Positions 1 through 5,827 of a DNA stretch of 5,827 nucleotides are shown piece after piece. A program made the position numbers and the translations under genes. This stretch comes from an uncultured Lachnospiraceae bacterium (GTDB taxonomy: Bacteria; Bacillota; Clostridia; Lachnospirales; Lachnospiraceae). The number at the start of each line of letters is the position of its first letter. Position 1 is the stretch's first letter. The notes under the pieces are model-generated. The model ran no database searches. It was not told the origin of the DNA and worked only from the letters and a program-made list of their open reading frames with translations. Where the stretch lies: positions 1 through 5,827 of the forward strand of contig CAMPBP010000097.1 of NCBI GenBank assembly GCA_946639085.1, given 5' to 3'.

Positions 1-567
1 TCGGACTATGAGAGAATATTAAACGTAGCGGCCGACTATTATGAAGAAGATGCTCTTGTTACGTGGCTATGCGGGGGCAAGTTCAAAAGAGAAATCTTTA
101 TGAACATAGTACGTGCCGCTATCTATTCCATGCCCGATACTTTCATATATGCCGACAGTGAGGATTTTAATGCATTGGCTATCTGGAACGCTCCCGGTTT
201 TTCGGGCGTAAATGTCCCCAACTATTTAAAGAAGGGTGGATACAATCTGTTAAAGTTGGGCGGTATAAGCCTCATTTTCAGGTTGTTCATATACAATAAT
301 TACGCTACCGGATTAAGAAAACGTCAGACCGGCGGAAAAGACTGGTATCTTTTTGTATATACGGTACGTACCATATCTCAGGGACAGGGCTACGGAGAAA
401 AAATGCTCAAACCTATAACCGAATTTGCATGGAAACGAGGCGAAGCCTGCTATTCGGAAGTAAACAACGATATCGGTATCTCCATCATGAAGCAGGCAGG
501 ATTTCAGGTAAGAGAGCAGGGAAAAGTTCCCGGAAGCAACGTTAATCACTACGGACTGATCGTTTAA
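1..567 (+). CDS. GNAT-family N-acetyltransferase (5' end cut by window edge)
   Basis: The frame is open from base 1, so the ATG at 100 is probably internal and the gene starts outside the window; 188 residues are visible before the TAA at 565-567. The protein looks like a Gcn5-related acetyltransferase, which moves an acetyl group from acetyl-CoA to an amine of a small molecule or protein, normally in the cytosol. Seen directly: a hydrophobic strand WYLFVYTV followed by QGQGYG at 379-396, matching the family's (Q/R)xxGxG acetyl-CoA pyrophosphate loop, then an alpha-helix-like stretch and a late AGFQV, like the 'GF' element common near the C-terminus of GNATs. The N-terminal part (DALVTWLC, later ADSEDFNALAIW) resembles single-domain clostridial GNATs of about 200 residues. 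The substrate cannot be read from the sequence. Only 17 bases separate it from the kinase gene, with no terminator between them, so co-transcription is likely. Confidence 0.85.
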   Translation, partial: SDYERILNVAADYYEEDALVTWLCGGKFKREIFMNIVRAAIYSMPDTFIYADSEDFNALAIWNAPGFSGVNVPNYLKKGGYNLLKLGGISLIFRLFIYNNYATGLRKRQTGGKDWYLFVYTVRTISQGQGYGEKMLKPITEFAWKRGEACYSEVNNDIGISIMKQAGFQVREQGKVPGSNVNHYGLIV

Positions 568-584
568 TCTTTCAGAGGATATAT

Positions 585-2813
585 ATGTACAATATTGTTT
601 TGATCTTTCAGATAATATGTGCCGCTATGGCAGCGTTATCCATAGGCAGGGTGTTGTCGATGCGAAATTCGCTGAGCTCACGCTACCTTATCATGACTGT
701 GCTCTGTTCGGCTATCTATACATTCGGTTATCTTCAGGAGATGATCTCCACCACGAAAGAGATGGCCATGGCGAGCTTCGCGTTTCAGTATGTAGGTCTT
801 GCATTTCTGGCAACGGGGGATTTTCTTTTTACCTGTGAATATCTGTATATAAAGATACATCCCATCACCAAGTGGGCGATGTTTCTGTTCGGCCTTTTCA
901 TACTGGCACTTGTGATGAGTGCGCCGCACCATCACCTTTTCTACGCGGACTACTATTTCACCACCGAGGGATTGTTCCCGCATATCGTGACTGAAAAAGC
1001 TCCAATATATTGGACATTCCTGATCTTTGAATCCTCGTTTCTCCTTGCATGCGCGGTACTGTTTGCATCAAGGATATCCGCTTCCCGTGAGTTAAGAGTG
1101 AAGAGGCGCATGTTCTTACTCTTCCTTGAATCGCTGATCCCCATCGGAGGAACAATCCTTAGCATTACCGGGTTTTTCCAAGGCTTCGAGGTGGCATCAT
1201 CGACGGTTACGATCATGGCAATGCTCATGACGTTAACGATCACAAACGGCAAACTGGTGGACGTACGTGCCACTGCTTATACAAACCTTTACAGAAACCT
1301 GGGAACCGGCATCATAATCGCAGACAGTCTGGGCAATTATCTTGACTCGAACCTCGCGGCAAAGATGACGTTTCCCGAACTTCACGAAATGAAAGTAGGA
1401 ACCGACCTTCGGGAACTTAACGCCCCTTTCTTTGAAGGCGTCGGAGAACATTACTTTGAAAAAGACGGAAGCTATTACGTTATCACGTGTATGCGACTTT
1501 TCGAGAGAGGTTCCAACATCGGCTACATCATTTCCGCAAACGACGTTACGGAAATGCGTGAACGTGTCGAGGAAATGAGAATGCTCAAGGAAGAAGCCGA
1601 CATCGCCAACGAAGCAAAGAGCCGTTTCCTGGCCAACATGAGCCATGAGATAAGAACGCCTCTTAACGCTATCATCGGTATGAGTGAACTTTCCGAGAAG
1701 GAAGAATCCCAGGAAGTTATAAGAGATTACATAGATCAGATCAAATCAGCCGGAAAAGTGCTTGTTGATATAGTAACCGACGTTCTTGATATTTCGAAGG
1801 CCGAATCGGGCAAGCTGGATCTTAATCCCACCGAGTACGATCTTTGGGAATTTTTAAACTCCGTTATCAACATAACCAACATGCGTATCGGTGACAGGCC
1901 CATCGAGTTTATAGTCGACATCGATCCGAACCTTCCCAGAAAGATATACGGCGACGATGTCAGACTTCGCCAGATATTCATGAACTTACTGGGCAACGCC
2001 GAGAAATATACCACATCCGGTTTCATAAAGCTTACCGTTGACGGCGAATCGGACGGTCAGACGCTCGTCCTCGAGGTCAGTGTCGAGGACAGCGGACGAG
2101 GCATAAAGGAAGAGGATATGGATAAACTCTTCAAGCCCTTCTCCCAGGTTGACACCGCAAAGAACCGCGGCATAACCGGAACGGGACTCGGCCTTAACAT
2201 TTCCGCACGTCTTATCGAACTTATGCAGGGAACCTATTCCGTCAAGAGTACTTACGGAGTGGGAAGTACCTTCTCATTTACGGTCAAGGAAGAAGTCATT
2301 GCCCTTGCACCCCTTGCAAACGGGGTTAAGCGCGAACCTGTCAAAGTTACGAAATTTGCTTCTTTCTACCTGTACGGAAAGAAAGACGCCCTTGTGGAAA
2401 AATGGGAGGAAGAAAAGAAAGAGGCAAGCGAAAAGAAATATCCGGATGCGAAAGTCCTGGTGGTTGACGACAACAAAGTCAACGTCAAGGTGCTCTGTGC
2501 CTTCCTTAAGCGTTTCGACATCAATCCGGATACCGCACTTTCGGGTGAGGCGGCCATCGAAGCCGTGGAGAACAAAGAATACGATCTTGTACTCATGGAC
2601 CACATGATGCCGGGCATGGACGGCATAGAGGCAACAAAGAGGATAAGGGCCCTCGGCAATCCATGGTGCAAGAGCATGAAGATAGTTGCCTGCACGGCAA
2701 ACGTGTTAAAAGGAATAGAAGAAGAGTTCGAAGAGGCGGGCATGGACGGTTTCTTACCGAAGCCCATACAGATGGACAGCTTATCAAAGCAGCTTTTGAT
2801 GAATCTGAAATAA
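585..2813 (+). CDS. 7TM membrane hybrid sensor histidine kinase with C-terminal receiver
   Basis: This 742-residue membrane sensor should autophosphorylate on His and pass the phosphate to its own receiver Asp. About seven hydrophobic segments (near residues 3-23, 34-52, 65-85, 97-112, 142-162, 176-198, 203-220) resemble the HisKA_7TM sensor region. A PAS-like stretch follows (about 230-322), then a short coiled coil into HisKA with H-box SHEIRTPL, His354. The ATPase domain shows NLLGNAEKYT (Asn471), DSGRGI (502-507), LFKPF (515-519) and GTGLGL (532-537). After a charged linker, the receiver (about 624-742) has the acidic pair Asp628/Asp629, phospho-acceptor Asp672 in LMDHMMP, Thr704 and Lys726, so all key residues are present. 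AGAGGA at 574-579 supports the ATG at 585. No HPt or DNA-binding output domain is present, so a separate phosphotransfer partner, or a role for the receiver in self-control, is inferred. The ligand is unknown. It follows the acetyltransferase gene and ends just before a hairpin terminator. Confidence 0.95.
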   Translation: MYNIVLIFQIICAAMAALSIGRVLSMRNSLSSRYLIMTVLCSAIYTFGYLQEMISTTKEMAMASFAFQYVGLAFLATGDFLFTCEYLYIKIHPITKWAMFLFGLFILALVMSAPHHHLFYADYYFTTEGLFPHIVTEKAPIYWTFLIFESSFLLACAVLFASRISASRELRVKRRMFLLFLESLIPIGGTILSITGFFQGFEVASSTVTIMAMLMTLTITNGKLVDVRATAYTNLYRNLGTGIIIADSLGNYLDSNLAAKMTFPELHEMKVGTDLRELNAPFFEGVGEHYFEKDGSYYVITCMRLFERGSNIGYIISANDVTEMRERVEEMRMLKEEADIANEAKSRFLANMSHEIRTPLNAIIGMSELSEKEESQEVIRDYIDQIKSAGKVLVDIVTDVLDISKAESGKLDLNPTEYDLWEFLNSVINITNMRIGDRPIEFIVDIDPNLPRKIYGDDVRLRQIFMNLLGNAEKYTTSGFIKLTVDGESDGQTLVLEVSVEDSGRGIKEEDMDKLFKPFSQVDTAKNRGITGTGLGLNISARLIELMQGTYSVKSTYGVGSTFSFTVKEEVIALAPLANGVKREPVKVTKFASFYLYGKKDALVEKWEEEKKEASEKKYPDAKVLVVDDNKVNVKVLCAFLKRFDINPDTALSGEAAIEAVENKEYDLVLMDHMMPGMDGIEATKRIRALGNPWCKSMKIVACTANVLKGIEEEFEEAGMDGFLPKPIQMDSLSKQLLMNLK

Positions 2814-2816
2814 AGA

Positions 2817-2843
2817 AAAGGCGAGGATCTGTTCCTCGCCTTT
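2817..2843. terminator. Bidirectional intrinsic terminator between convergent genes
   Basis: A perfect 11-bp stem (2817-2827 pairing with 2833-2843) has a 5-base loop TCTGT and a G+C-rich core GGCGAGGA. On the + strand it is followed by a T-rich tract (TTTATTGTTT). On the - strand the stem is followed by TTTTCTTTATTT. It begins four bases after the kinase stop codon and lies 14 bases past the end of the convergent MgtC-family gene, so it can stop both transcripts. Confidence 0.9.
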
Positions 2844-2856
2844 ATTGTTTGTGTGT

Positions 2857-3585
2857 TCAGTTGTTTACAGACGTACAGCTTAAACTCTTTACTTCTCCGT
2901 CTTTGGTTAAGAAGGCGTCAAATTCGTCGAGTTTGATCTCGTGATTCATTCTTACCGTTAAGTTGTATGTTGCGAAACCGTCTTCTTCGAACTTGACTTT
3001 GCTCTCAATGATTTTTGCGTTCTGATCGCTTAAGTATTTGTGGAGACTGTTTTTAAACTCCTCGGTGTTTTCTACGGTGAATCTCAAATGGTAAGTGGAG
3101 ATCGTATCAACGTGTGTGAATCTGTGGATCACAAGCTGCATGATGGTGATGACTACGGTGGCGAAAATGCCCATTACGTAAAGTCCCGAGCCAAGAGCGA
3201 TACCGATACCTGCCGTTGCCCAAAGACCTGCAGCTGTGGTGAGACCTTTGATGGCGTTGCCGTTGTGGAAGATAACGCCGGCTCCAAGGAAGCTGACACC
3301 GCTTATTACCTGTGCCGCGATACGTGCGGGATCCGCACCTCTTACTCCCATGAGCGCTTCGGTGGAATCTCCGCCGAGATCGGCGAAACCGTATTTTGAA
3401 ACGATCATTACCAGTGCGGCGGCGCAACATACGATAAGATGCGTTCTCACGCCGGCTTCTTTAAGACGTTTGCTTCGCTCGTATCCGATGGTTGCTCCGC
3501 AAAAGCAGGCTGCGATGAATCGAAGAGCGAATTCGCCGTACTGAAGCCACGAATAATCGTCGATGAAATATTGAATTGTTGCCAT
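2857..3585 (-). CDS. MgtC/SapB-family membrane protein with C-terminal ACT-like domain
   Basis: This 242-residue inner-membrane protein belongs to the MgtC/SapB family, known for roles in growth at low magnesium and, in Salmonella, virulence and control of the F1Fo ATP synthase. Transport itself has not been clearly shown for the family. Family signatures are plain: GYERSKRLKEAGVRTH (34-49), ADPARIAAQVISG (84-96), FLGAGVIF (99-106) and GLTTAAGLWATAGIGIALG (114-132), with hydrophobic segments covering about 15-155. The last ~80 residues form a soluble domain with alternating strand/helix character, as in the ACT-like C-terminal domain of longer MgtC homologues. The start is well supported: GGAGGA (complement of 3593-3598) lies 7 bases before the ATG. 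It follows the PqqD/HprK-like gene by 23 bases without a terminator, so it is probably the second gene of that operon. The stop codon is TGA. Which ion or partner it serves here cannot be read from the sequence. Confidence 0.93.
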   Translation of the reverse strand: MATIQYFIDDYSWLQYGEFALRFIAACFCGATIGYERSKRLKEAGVRTHLIVCCAAALVMIVSKYGFADLGGDSTEALMGVRGADPARIAAQVISGVSFLGAGVIFHNGNAIKGLTTAAGLWATAGIGIALGSGLYVMGIFATVVITIMQLVIHRFTHVDTISTYHLRFTVENTEEFKNSLHKYLSDQNAKIIESKVKFEEDGFATYNLTVRMNHEIKLDEFDAFLTKDGEVKSLSCTSVNN

Positions 3586-3608
3586 TTAAAAATCCTCCGA
3601 AAAGAGTT

Positions 3609-4745
3609 TTAATCTATTGAAAGCTTGGCACATTGCGCAGAATCCGGTGTGGGTGTGCAGAAAAACCGCTTAACGTCCACCGTTTCGTAGATATGCTCGC
3701 ATATCTCAAGCGCTTTTGAGGTCATGTCACCTGTCCATAAAGGCGTTGCGGACAAAGAAAGAAGCGAGAGCACGCCTGTGGGCTTATCCATGGGTTCCAC
3801 TTTGTCGAAAGTGTTTCGCCTAAGGCACATCACCGATTTTACTTTGTATATGTTCGTAACGTTTTCTTCTTCCATACCGTTCCAAGGGGTAGCGTAGGAA
3901 ACAACTTCACCGTCTGACACCTTTAAGAGATTAAAGCCGTCGTTTATCTTGGGTGCATTGAAAGATCTCGCCCATATTTCGGCCTGCGTCGATTTGCCAG
4001 TTCCGGGTGGAGCGGCAAAAAGAACAAGCTTCTCAGAATCCAAAACTGCAGAAGAGGGGAGCATGAACATTCCGTTGTTCAGCGCGTTGATAAGGAAAGG
4101 TGCCTTAAGTGCCAGCATGAACTCCTCTTTTAATGTATCGTCGTAAGGGGGCATGGAGAAGATATTGGCTTCTTTGCCCGACTTGTCTATATGAATCTCT
4201 TTGATACGCTCGGTTCCGGTGTGGATCACAATGTACTCGTTTTCCGCATCAAGCACGGTCACGTCTTTGTTTCGTAAAATGACATTTCCGTTTTCCGTAT
4301 ATGAAGGAAGTCCGATCCTGAAACGAACTATGATGTCGGGTGTTTCGAACTCGCCTTTAAAGGGCACGAGCTTTTCGAAAAGTATGTCTTCTTCGGTTTT
4401 AATGCGAAGTTTAACCCCCGAGATCACGATGTCGGTATTTATGAAAGCGTCTTTGCCTACGGGAACATCGTCCGAAATGATCATTCCGAGAGCCATGAGC
4501 TTTGAGGTGAAAGCGAAAACATCCTGAGAAACGGCTTCTGCCCGGTCTCTTTCGGGCATATAATGCTCCAGCACGAGTCTGATGAGATGCTCGCGTTTCA
4601 TATCCGTGGCAAGTGTTTTCCAGATAAATTCCCCGCGCTCGTTTATCATAAGGGGTTTTCTCATATCCGAAGCAGCCTGTCCCGTGGGAATGAGGAAAAT
4701 ATCGTCATCGATTTTTTTAAGTATAAATAAATCATTTCGCCTCAT
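3609..4745 (-). CDS. PqqD-like domain fused to HPr-kinase-like P-loop domain
   Basis: A 378-residue, probably soluble protein. Residues about 6-92 look like a PqqD-type winged-helix peptide-recognition fold: strand FLIPTG, then LMINERGEFIWKTL, helix, and DVFAFTSKLMALGMI. Residues about 230-375 resemble HPr-kinase-like proteins: AAPPGTGKST (244-253, Walker A, Lys251), then W258, IND at 267-269, and ATPWNG (285-290). The middle (about 100-225) resembles the beta-rich linker seen in such proteins. In peptide-maturation clusters, PqqD folds bind the precursor leader, and HprK-like proteins include kinases acting on peptides (for example in some lasso-peptide clusters). Such a role here is inference. 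Two oddities: the first Walker A glycine is Ala245, and the position after Asp269 is Gly rather than the Asp usual in the DD motif, so kinase activity is uncertain. No precursor peptide or radical-SAM gene is in view. No Shine-Dalgarno sequence lies near the ATG; a TAA two codons upstream rules out a longer in-frame form, and the next Met (28) would break the PqqD fold. Confidence 0.85.
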   Translation of the reverse strand: MRRNDLFILKKIDDDIFLIPTGQAASDMRKPLMINERGEFIWKTLATDMKREHLIRLVLEHYMPERDRAEAVSQDVFAFTSKLMALGMIISDDVPVGKDAFINTDIVISGVKLRIKTEEDILFEKLVPFKGEFETPDIIVRFRIGLPSYTENGNVILRNKDVTVLDAENEYIVIHTGTERIKEIHIDKSGKEANIFSMPPYDDTLKEEFMLALKAPFLINALNNGMFMLPSSAVLDSEKLVLFAAPPGTGKSTQAEIWARSFNAPKINDGFNLLKVSDGEVVSYATPWNGMEEENVTNIYKVKSVMCLRRNTFDKVEPMDKPTGVLSLLSLSATPLWTGDMTSKALEICEHIYETVDVKRFFCTPTPDSAQCAKLSID

Positions 4746-4751
4746 GATTTA

Positions 4752-4780
4752 ACTATAGCAAGATTTTCTTCCTGCTACAA
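4752..4780 (-). promoter_or_regulatory. Extended -10 promoter of the PqqD/HprK-mgtC-like operon
   Basis: Read on the - strand, TTGTAG (4780-4775) is followed after 17 bases by TATAGT (4757-4752), which is preceded by TG at 4760-4759, giving an extended -10 TGCTATAGT. The -35 match is only moderate (3 of 6) and the -10 is 5 of 6. Transcription would begin about 7 bases beyond the -10, at roughly 4745, which is the A of the start codon. This predicts a leaderless or nearly leaderless mRNA and fits the absence of a Shine-Dalgarno sequence there. Confidence 0.6.
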
Positions 4781-4792
4781 GAAAAACGAGAA

Positions 4793-4804
4793 AAAACGTT
4801 TAAG
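4793..4804 (+). promoter_or_regulatory. Possible LacI-type operator (motif copy 1)
   Basis: AAAACGTTTAAG contains the perfect palindrome AAACGTTT with a central CG, the shape of LacI/GalR-family operators. It lies about 48-59 bases upstream of the predicted - strand transcript start and matches the copy at 4970-4981 in 11 of 12 bases. No regulator gene is in view, so this remains a sequence-similarity call. Confidence 0.3.
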
Positions 4805-4846
4805 TGGCGCAATTTTGGGGTTTTTGGAGCTAATAAAATTTTTATA

Positions 4847-4860
4847 TGTTATTTTTAACA
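4847..4860. repeat. Short inverted repeat in divergent intergenic region
   Basis: TGTTA, four T, then TAACA form a perfect 5-bp inverted repeat in the middle of the A+T-rich 4746-5006 region. The arms are too short and A+T-rich for a convincing terminator. It could be a regulator site, but in such biased sequence it may be chance. Apart from this, the promoters and the motif pair listed separately, the intergenic region shows no gene or structured RNA that I can recognise. Confidence 0.25.
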
Positions 4861-4931
4861 AAAATGCACAAGAAAAAATATAAATTTTCCACAAAAATGT
4901 AATTATTATCCATGCCAATGTAAAAAAAGTA

Positions 4932-4960
4932 TTGCGTTAGAACAAAAAATGAAGTATTCT
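4932..4960 (+). promoter_or_regulatory. Candidate promoter of the ABC permease gene
   Basis: TTGCGT (4932-4937) and TATTCT (4955-4960) are separated by exactly 17 bases. The matches to consensus are modest (TTG of the -35, 4 of 6 for the -10), as expected for a controlled sugar operon. The start would be near 4967, right at the operator-like motif at 4970-4981 and about 40 bases before the ATG at 5007. Confidence 0.4.
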
Positions 4961-4969
4961 AAACCTACG

Positions 4970-4981
4970 AAAACGATTAAG
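4970..4981 (+). promoter_or_regulatory. Possible LacI-type or cre-like operator (motif copy 2)
   Basis: AAAACGATTAAG sits just after the predicted start of transcription of the permease gene, where a repressor would block initiation. With its upstream flank (CGAAAACGATT) its left half fits the GWAARCG half of a catabolite-responsive element but the right half does not, so a dedicated LacI-family sugar repressor seems a better guess than CcpA. It nearly duplicates the motif at 4793-4804. Confidence 0.35.
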
Positions 4982-5006
4982 TAGCTATGCCGCTGAGAGG
5001 TATCGA

Positions 5007-5807
5007 ATGAAAGATTTCTGGAAAAACACTATAAAACATTGGCCGTATGTTGTTTTTGCGCTCCCTGTTTTTTTAGTGTTGTTTTTTATTATGTACGTCC
5101 CCATGGCAGGCCTTGTTATGGCATTCAAAACTTTCGATTATTCGAAAGGAATATGGGGAAGTCCCTGGTGCGGACTTGATAACTTTAAGTTCTTGCTTGC
5201 TTCCAAAAGTACATTCATTACGATAACCAGAAACACGGTGCTTTATTACCTTGTATTTACTTCTATCGGAACGTTTTTGAATGTTGTTCTCGCGATCGCT
5301 ATCGACCAGCTGTTCTTTAGAAAAATGGCGAAAGTGATGCAGACCATCATGATCGTTCCGGTGTTTATATCATATGCTGCCGTTCAGTTCATAGTTTACG
5401 CATTCATAAGCACTGACACCGGTATCCTTAACAATACTTTCGGTATGTCGACAAGATTTTATTCAACCGCAAGTCTATGGCCGTATATACTTACGATCGC
5501 CAAGATATGGAAAGATACCGGTTACGGTTCGGTGCTTTATATGTCGGTTCTTGCCGGAATCGATTCCGAACTGTACGAGGCAGCGGAGATCGACGGAGCA
5601 GGCAGATGGAAGAGGATATTACATATCACACTTCCGAGCATGGTCCCCATGATCACGGTAATGCTCCTTTTGTCGGTAGGTAACGTAATGCGATCCGACA
5701 CAGGTCTTTTTTATCAGATCACGAGAGACAGCGGTATCCTTTATTCAACAACGCAGGTTATCGATTCATATGTATTGCATTCTATATTCCAGAACTCGAA
5801 TTTCTGA
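5007..5807 (+). CDS. Carbohydrate ABC transporter permease (LplB/UgpA type), apparently ended early by an in-frame TGA
   Basis: This is a transmembrane subunit of a binding-protein-dependent sugar importer, which would pair with a second permease, an extracellular binding protein and an ATPase encoded elsewhere. The start is supported by GAGAGG (4995-5000) six bases before the ATG. Hydrophobic segments lie near residues 13-38, 78-100, 112-135, 157-168 and 211-226. The EAA loop that docks the ATPase is intact: ELYEAAEIDGAGRWKRI (188-204) then ITLP to Pro210. The segment GLFYQITRDSG...LYSTTQVIDSYV is typical of the LplB subgroup. The frame stops after 266 residues, whereas relatives usually have about 290-320 and a last membrane segment. 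Past the TGA at 5805-5807 the same frame reads FTAATS to the window edge, giving NSNF(stop)FTAATS where relatives tend to have NF-Gly-x-T/S-A-A. This suggests GGA changed to TGA, or a sequencing error. If the stop is real, the protein lacks its final helix and is probably non-functional. Confidence 0.88.
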   Translation: MKDFWKNTIKHWPYVVFALPVFLVLFFIMYVPMAGLVMAFKTFDYSKGIWGSPWCGLDNFKFLLASKSTFITITRNTVLYYLVFTSIGTFLNVVLAIAIDQLFFRKMAKVMQTIMIVPVFISYAAVQFIVYAFISTDTGILNNTFGMSTRFYSTASLWPYILTIAKIWKDTGYGSVLYMSVLAGIDSELYEAAEIDGAGRWKRILHITLPSMVPMITVMLLLSVGNVMRSDTGLFYQITRDSGILYSTTQVIDSYVLHSIFQNSNF

Positions 5808-5827
5808 TTTACCGCGGCGACATCGTT

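Noticed and set aside
2274..2787. Several open frames over the receiver part of the kinase on both strands
   Set aside because: The kinase frame carries all expected receiver motifs through this stretch; the others have compositionally odd (Ser/Cys/Arg-rich) translations.
3040..3544. Long open frames on the + strand (3040-3399, 3236-3544) opposite the MgtC-family gene
   Set aside because: They are shadows of a strongly conserved coding frame on the - strand, without family resemblance or ribosome-binding sites.
3586..3608. Possible magnesium-sensing leader before the MgtC-family gene
   Set aside because: Only 23 bases separate it from the upstream stop codon, which leaves no room for a riboswitch; only a ribosome-binding site is present.
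4846..4902. 18-residue Lys-rich frame (MLFLTKMHKKKYKFSTKM) in the intergenic region, considered as a possible precursor peptide for the PqqD/HprK-like protein
   Set aside because: It is on the opposite strand from that gene, lacks a well-spaced ribosome-binding site, and its Lys/Phe content is what random A+T-rich sequence gives.
4987..5010. Seven-codon upstream frame MPLRGIE whose TGA overlaps the permease start as ATGA
   Set aside because: There is no clear ribosome-binding site before its ATG, while the permease has its own GAGAGG at good spacing; an overlap of this size is easily chance.
5007..5827. UGA read as glycine (alternative genetic code) to explain the permease stop
   Set aside because: The MgtC-family gene in the same window uses TGA as a stop at the expected protein end, and the gene content looks like an ordinary Firmicute; a point mutation or base-call error is simpler.

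Overview
The window reads like a chromosomal piece of a low-to-moderate G+C Firmicute, most likely a clostridial Lachnospiraceae-type bacterium. This is inferred from protein style only: a 7TM hybrid histidine kinase, a PqqD/HPr-kinase-like fusion, an LplB-type sugar permease, AGAGG/GGAGG ribosome-binding sites and A+T-rich intergenic DNA. No rRNA, tRNA, CRISPR array, insertion sequence or phage gene is visible.

Layout. Positions 1-2813 (+ strand) hold the 3' part of a GNAT acetyltransferase gene, cut by the left edge. It is followed 17 bases later by a complete membrane-bound hybrid sensor histidine kinase (7TM region, PAS-like region, HisKA, HATPase, receiver). A strong hairpin at 2817-2843, usable in both directions, separates this pair from a convergent pair on the - strand. 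That pair, read from 4745 down to 2857, is a PqqD-like/HPr-kinase-like fusion protein followed after 23 bases by an MgtC/SapB-family membrane protein. A 261-base A+T-rich divergent intergenic region (4746-5006) then leads to a + strand carbohydrate ABC-transporter permease. Its reading frame meets a TGA at 5805, after which the same frame continues with residues expected of the family, so the gene looks broken by a single base, or the base is an error.

How the genes may work together. The kinase and acetyltransferase probably share a transcript. The PqqD/HprK-like protein and the MgtC-like protein probably form a two-gene operon; its best promoter match puts the transcript start almost on the ATG, predicting a leaderless message. 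The permease would be the first gene of a sugar-uptake operon continuing past the right edge, with a possible LacI-type operator at its predicted start site. A near-identical 12-base motif lies 177 bases away near the divergent promoter.

Most worth a second look: the apparent nonsense codon in the permease, the orphan PqqD/HprK fusion with altered motif residues and no peptide-maturation partner in view, its pairing with MgtC, and the predicted leaderless promoter. No complete new system is demonstrated by this window alone.
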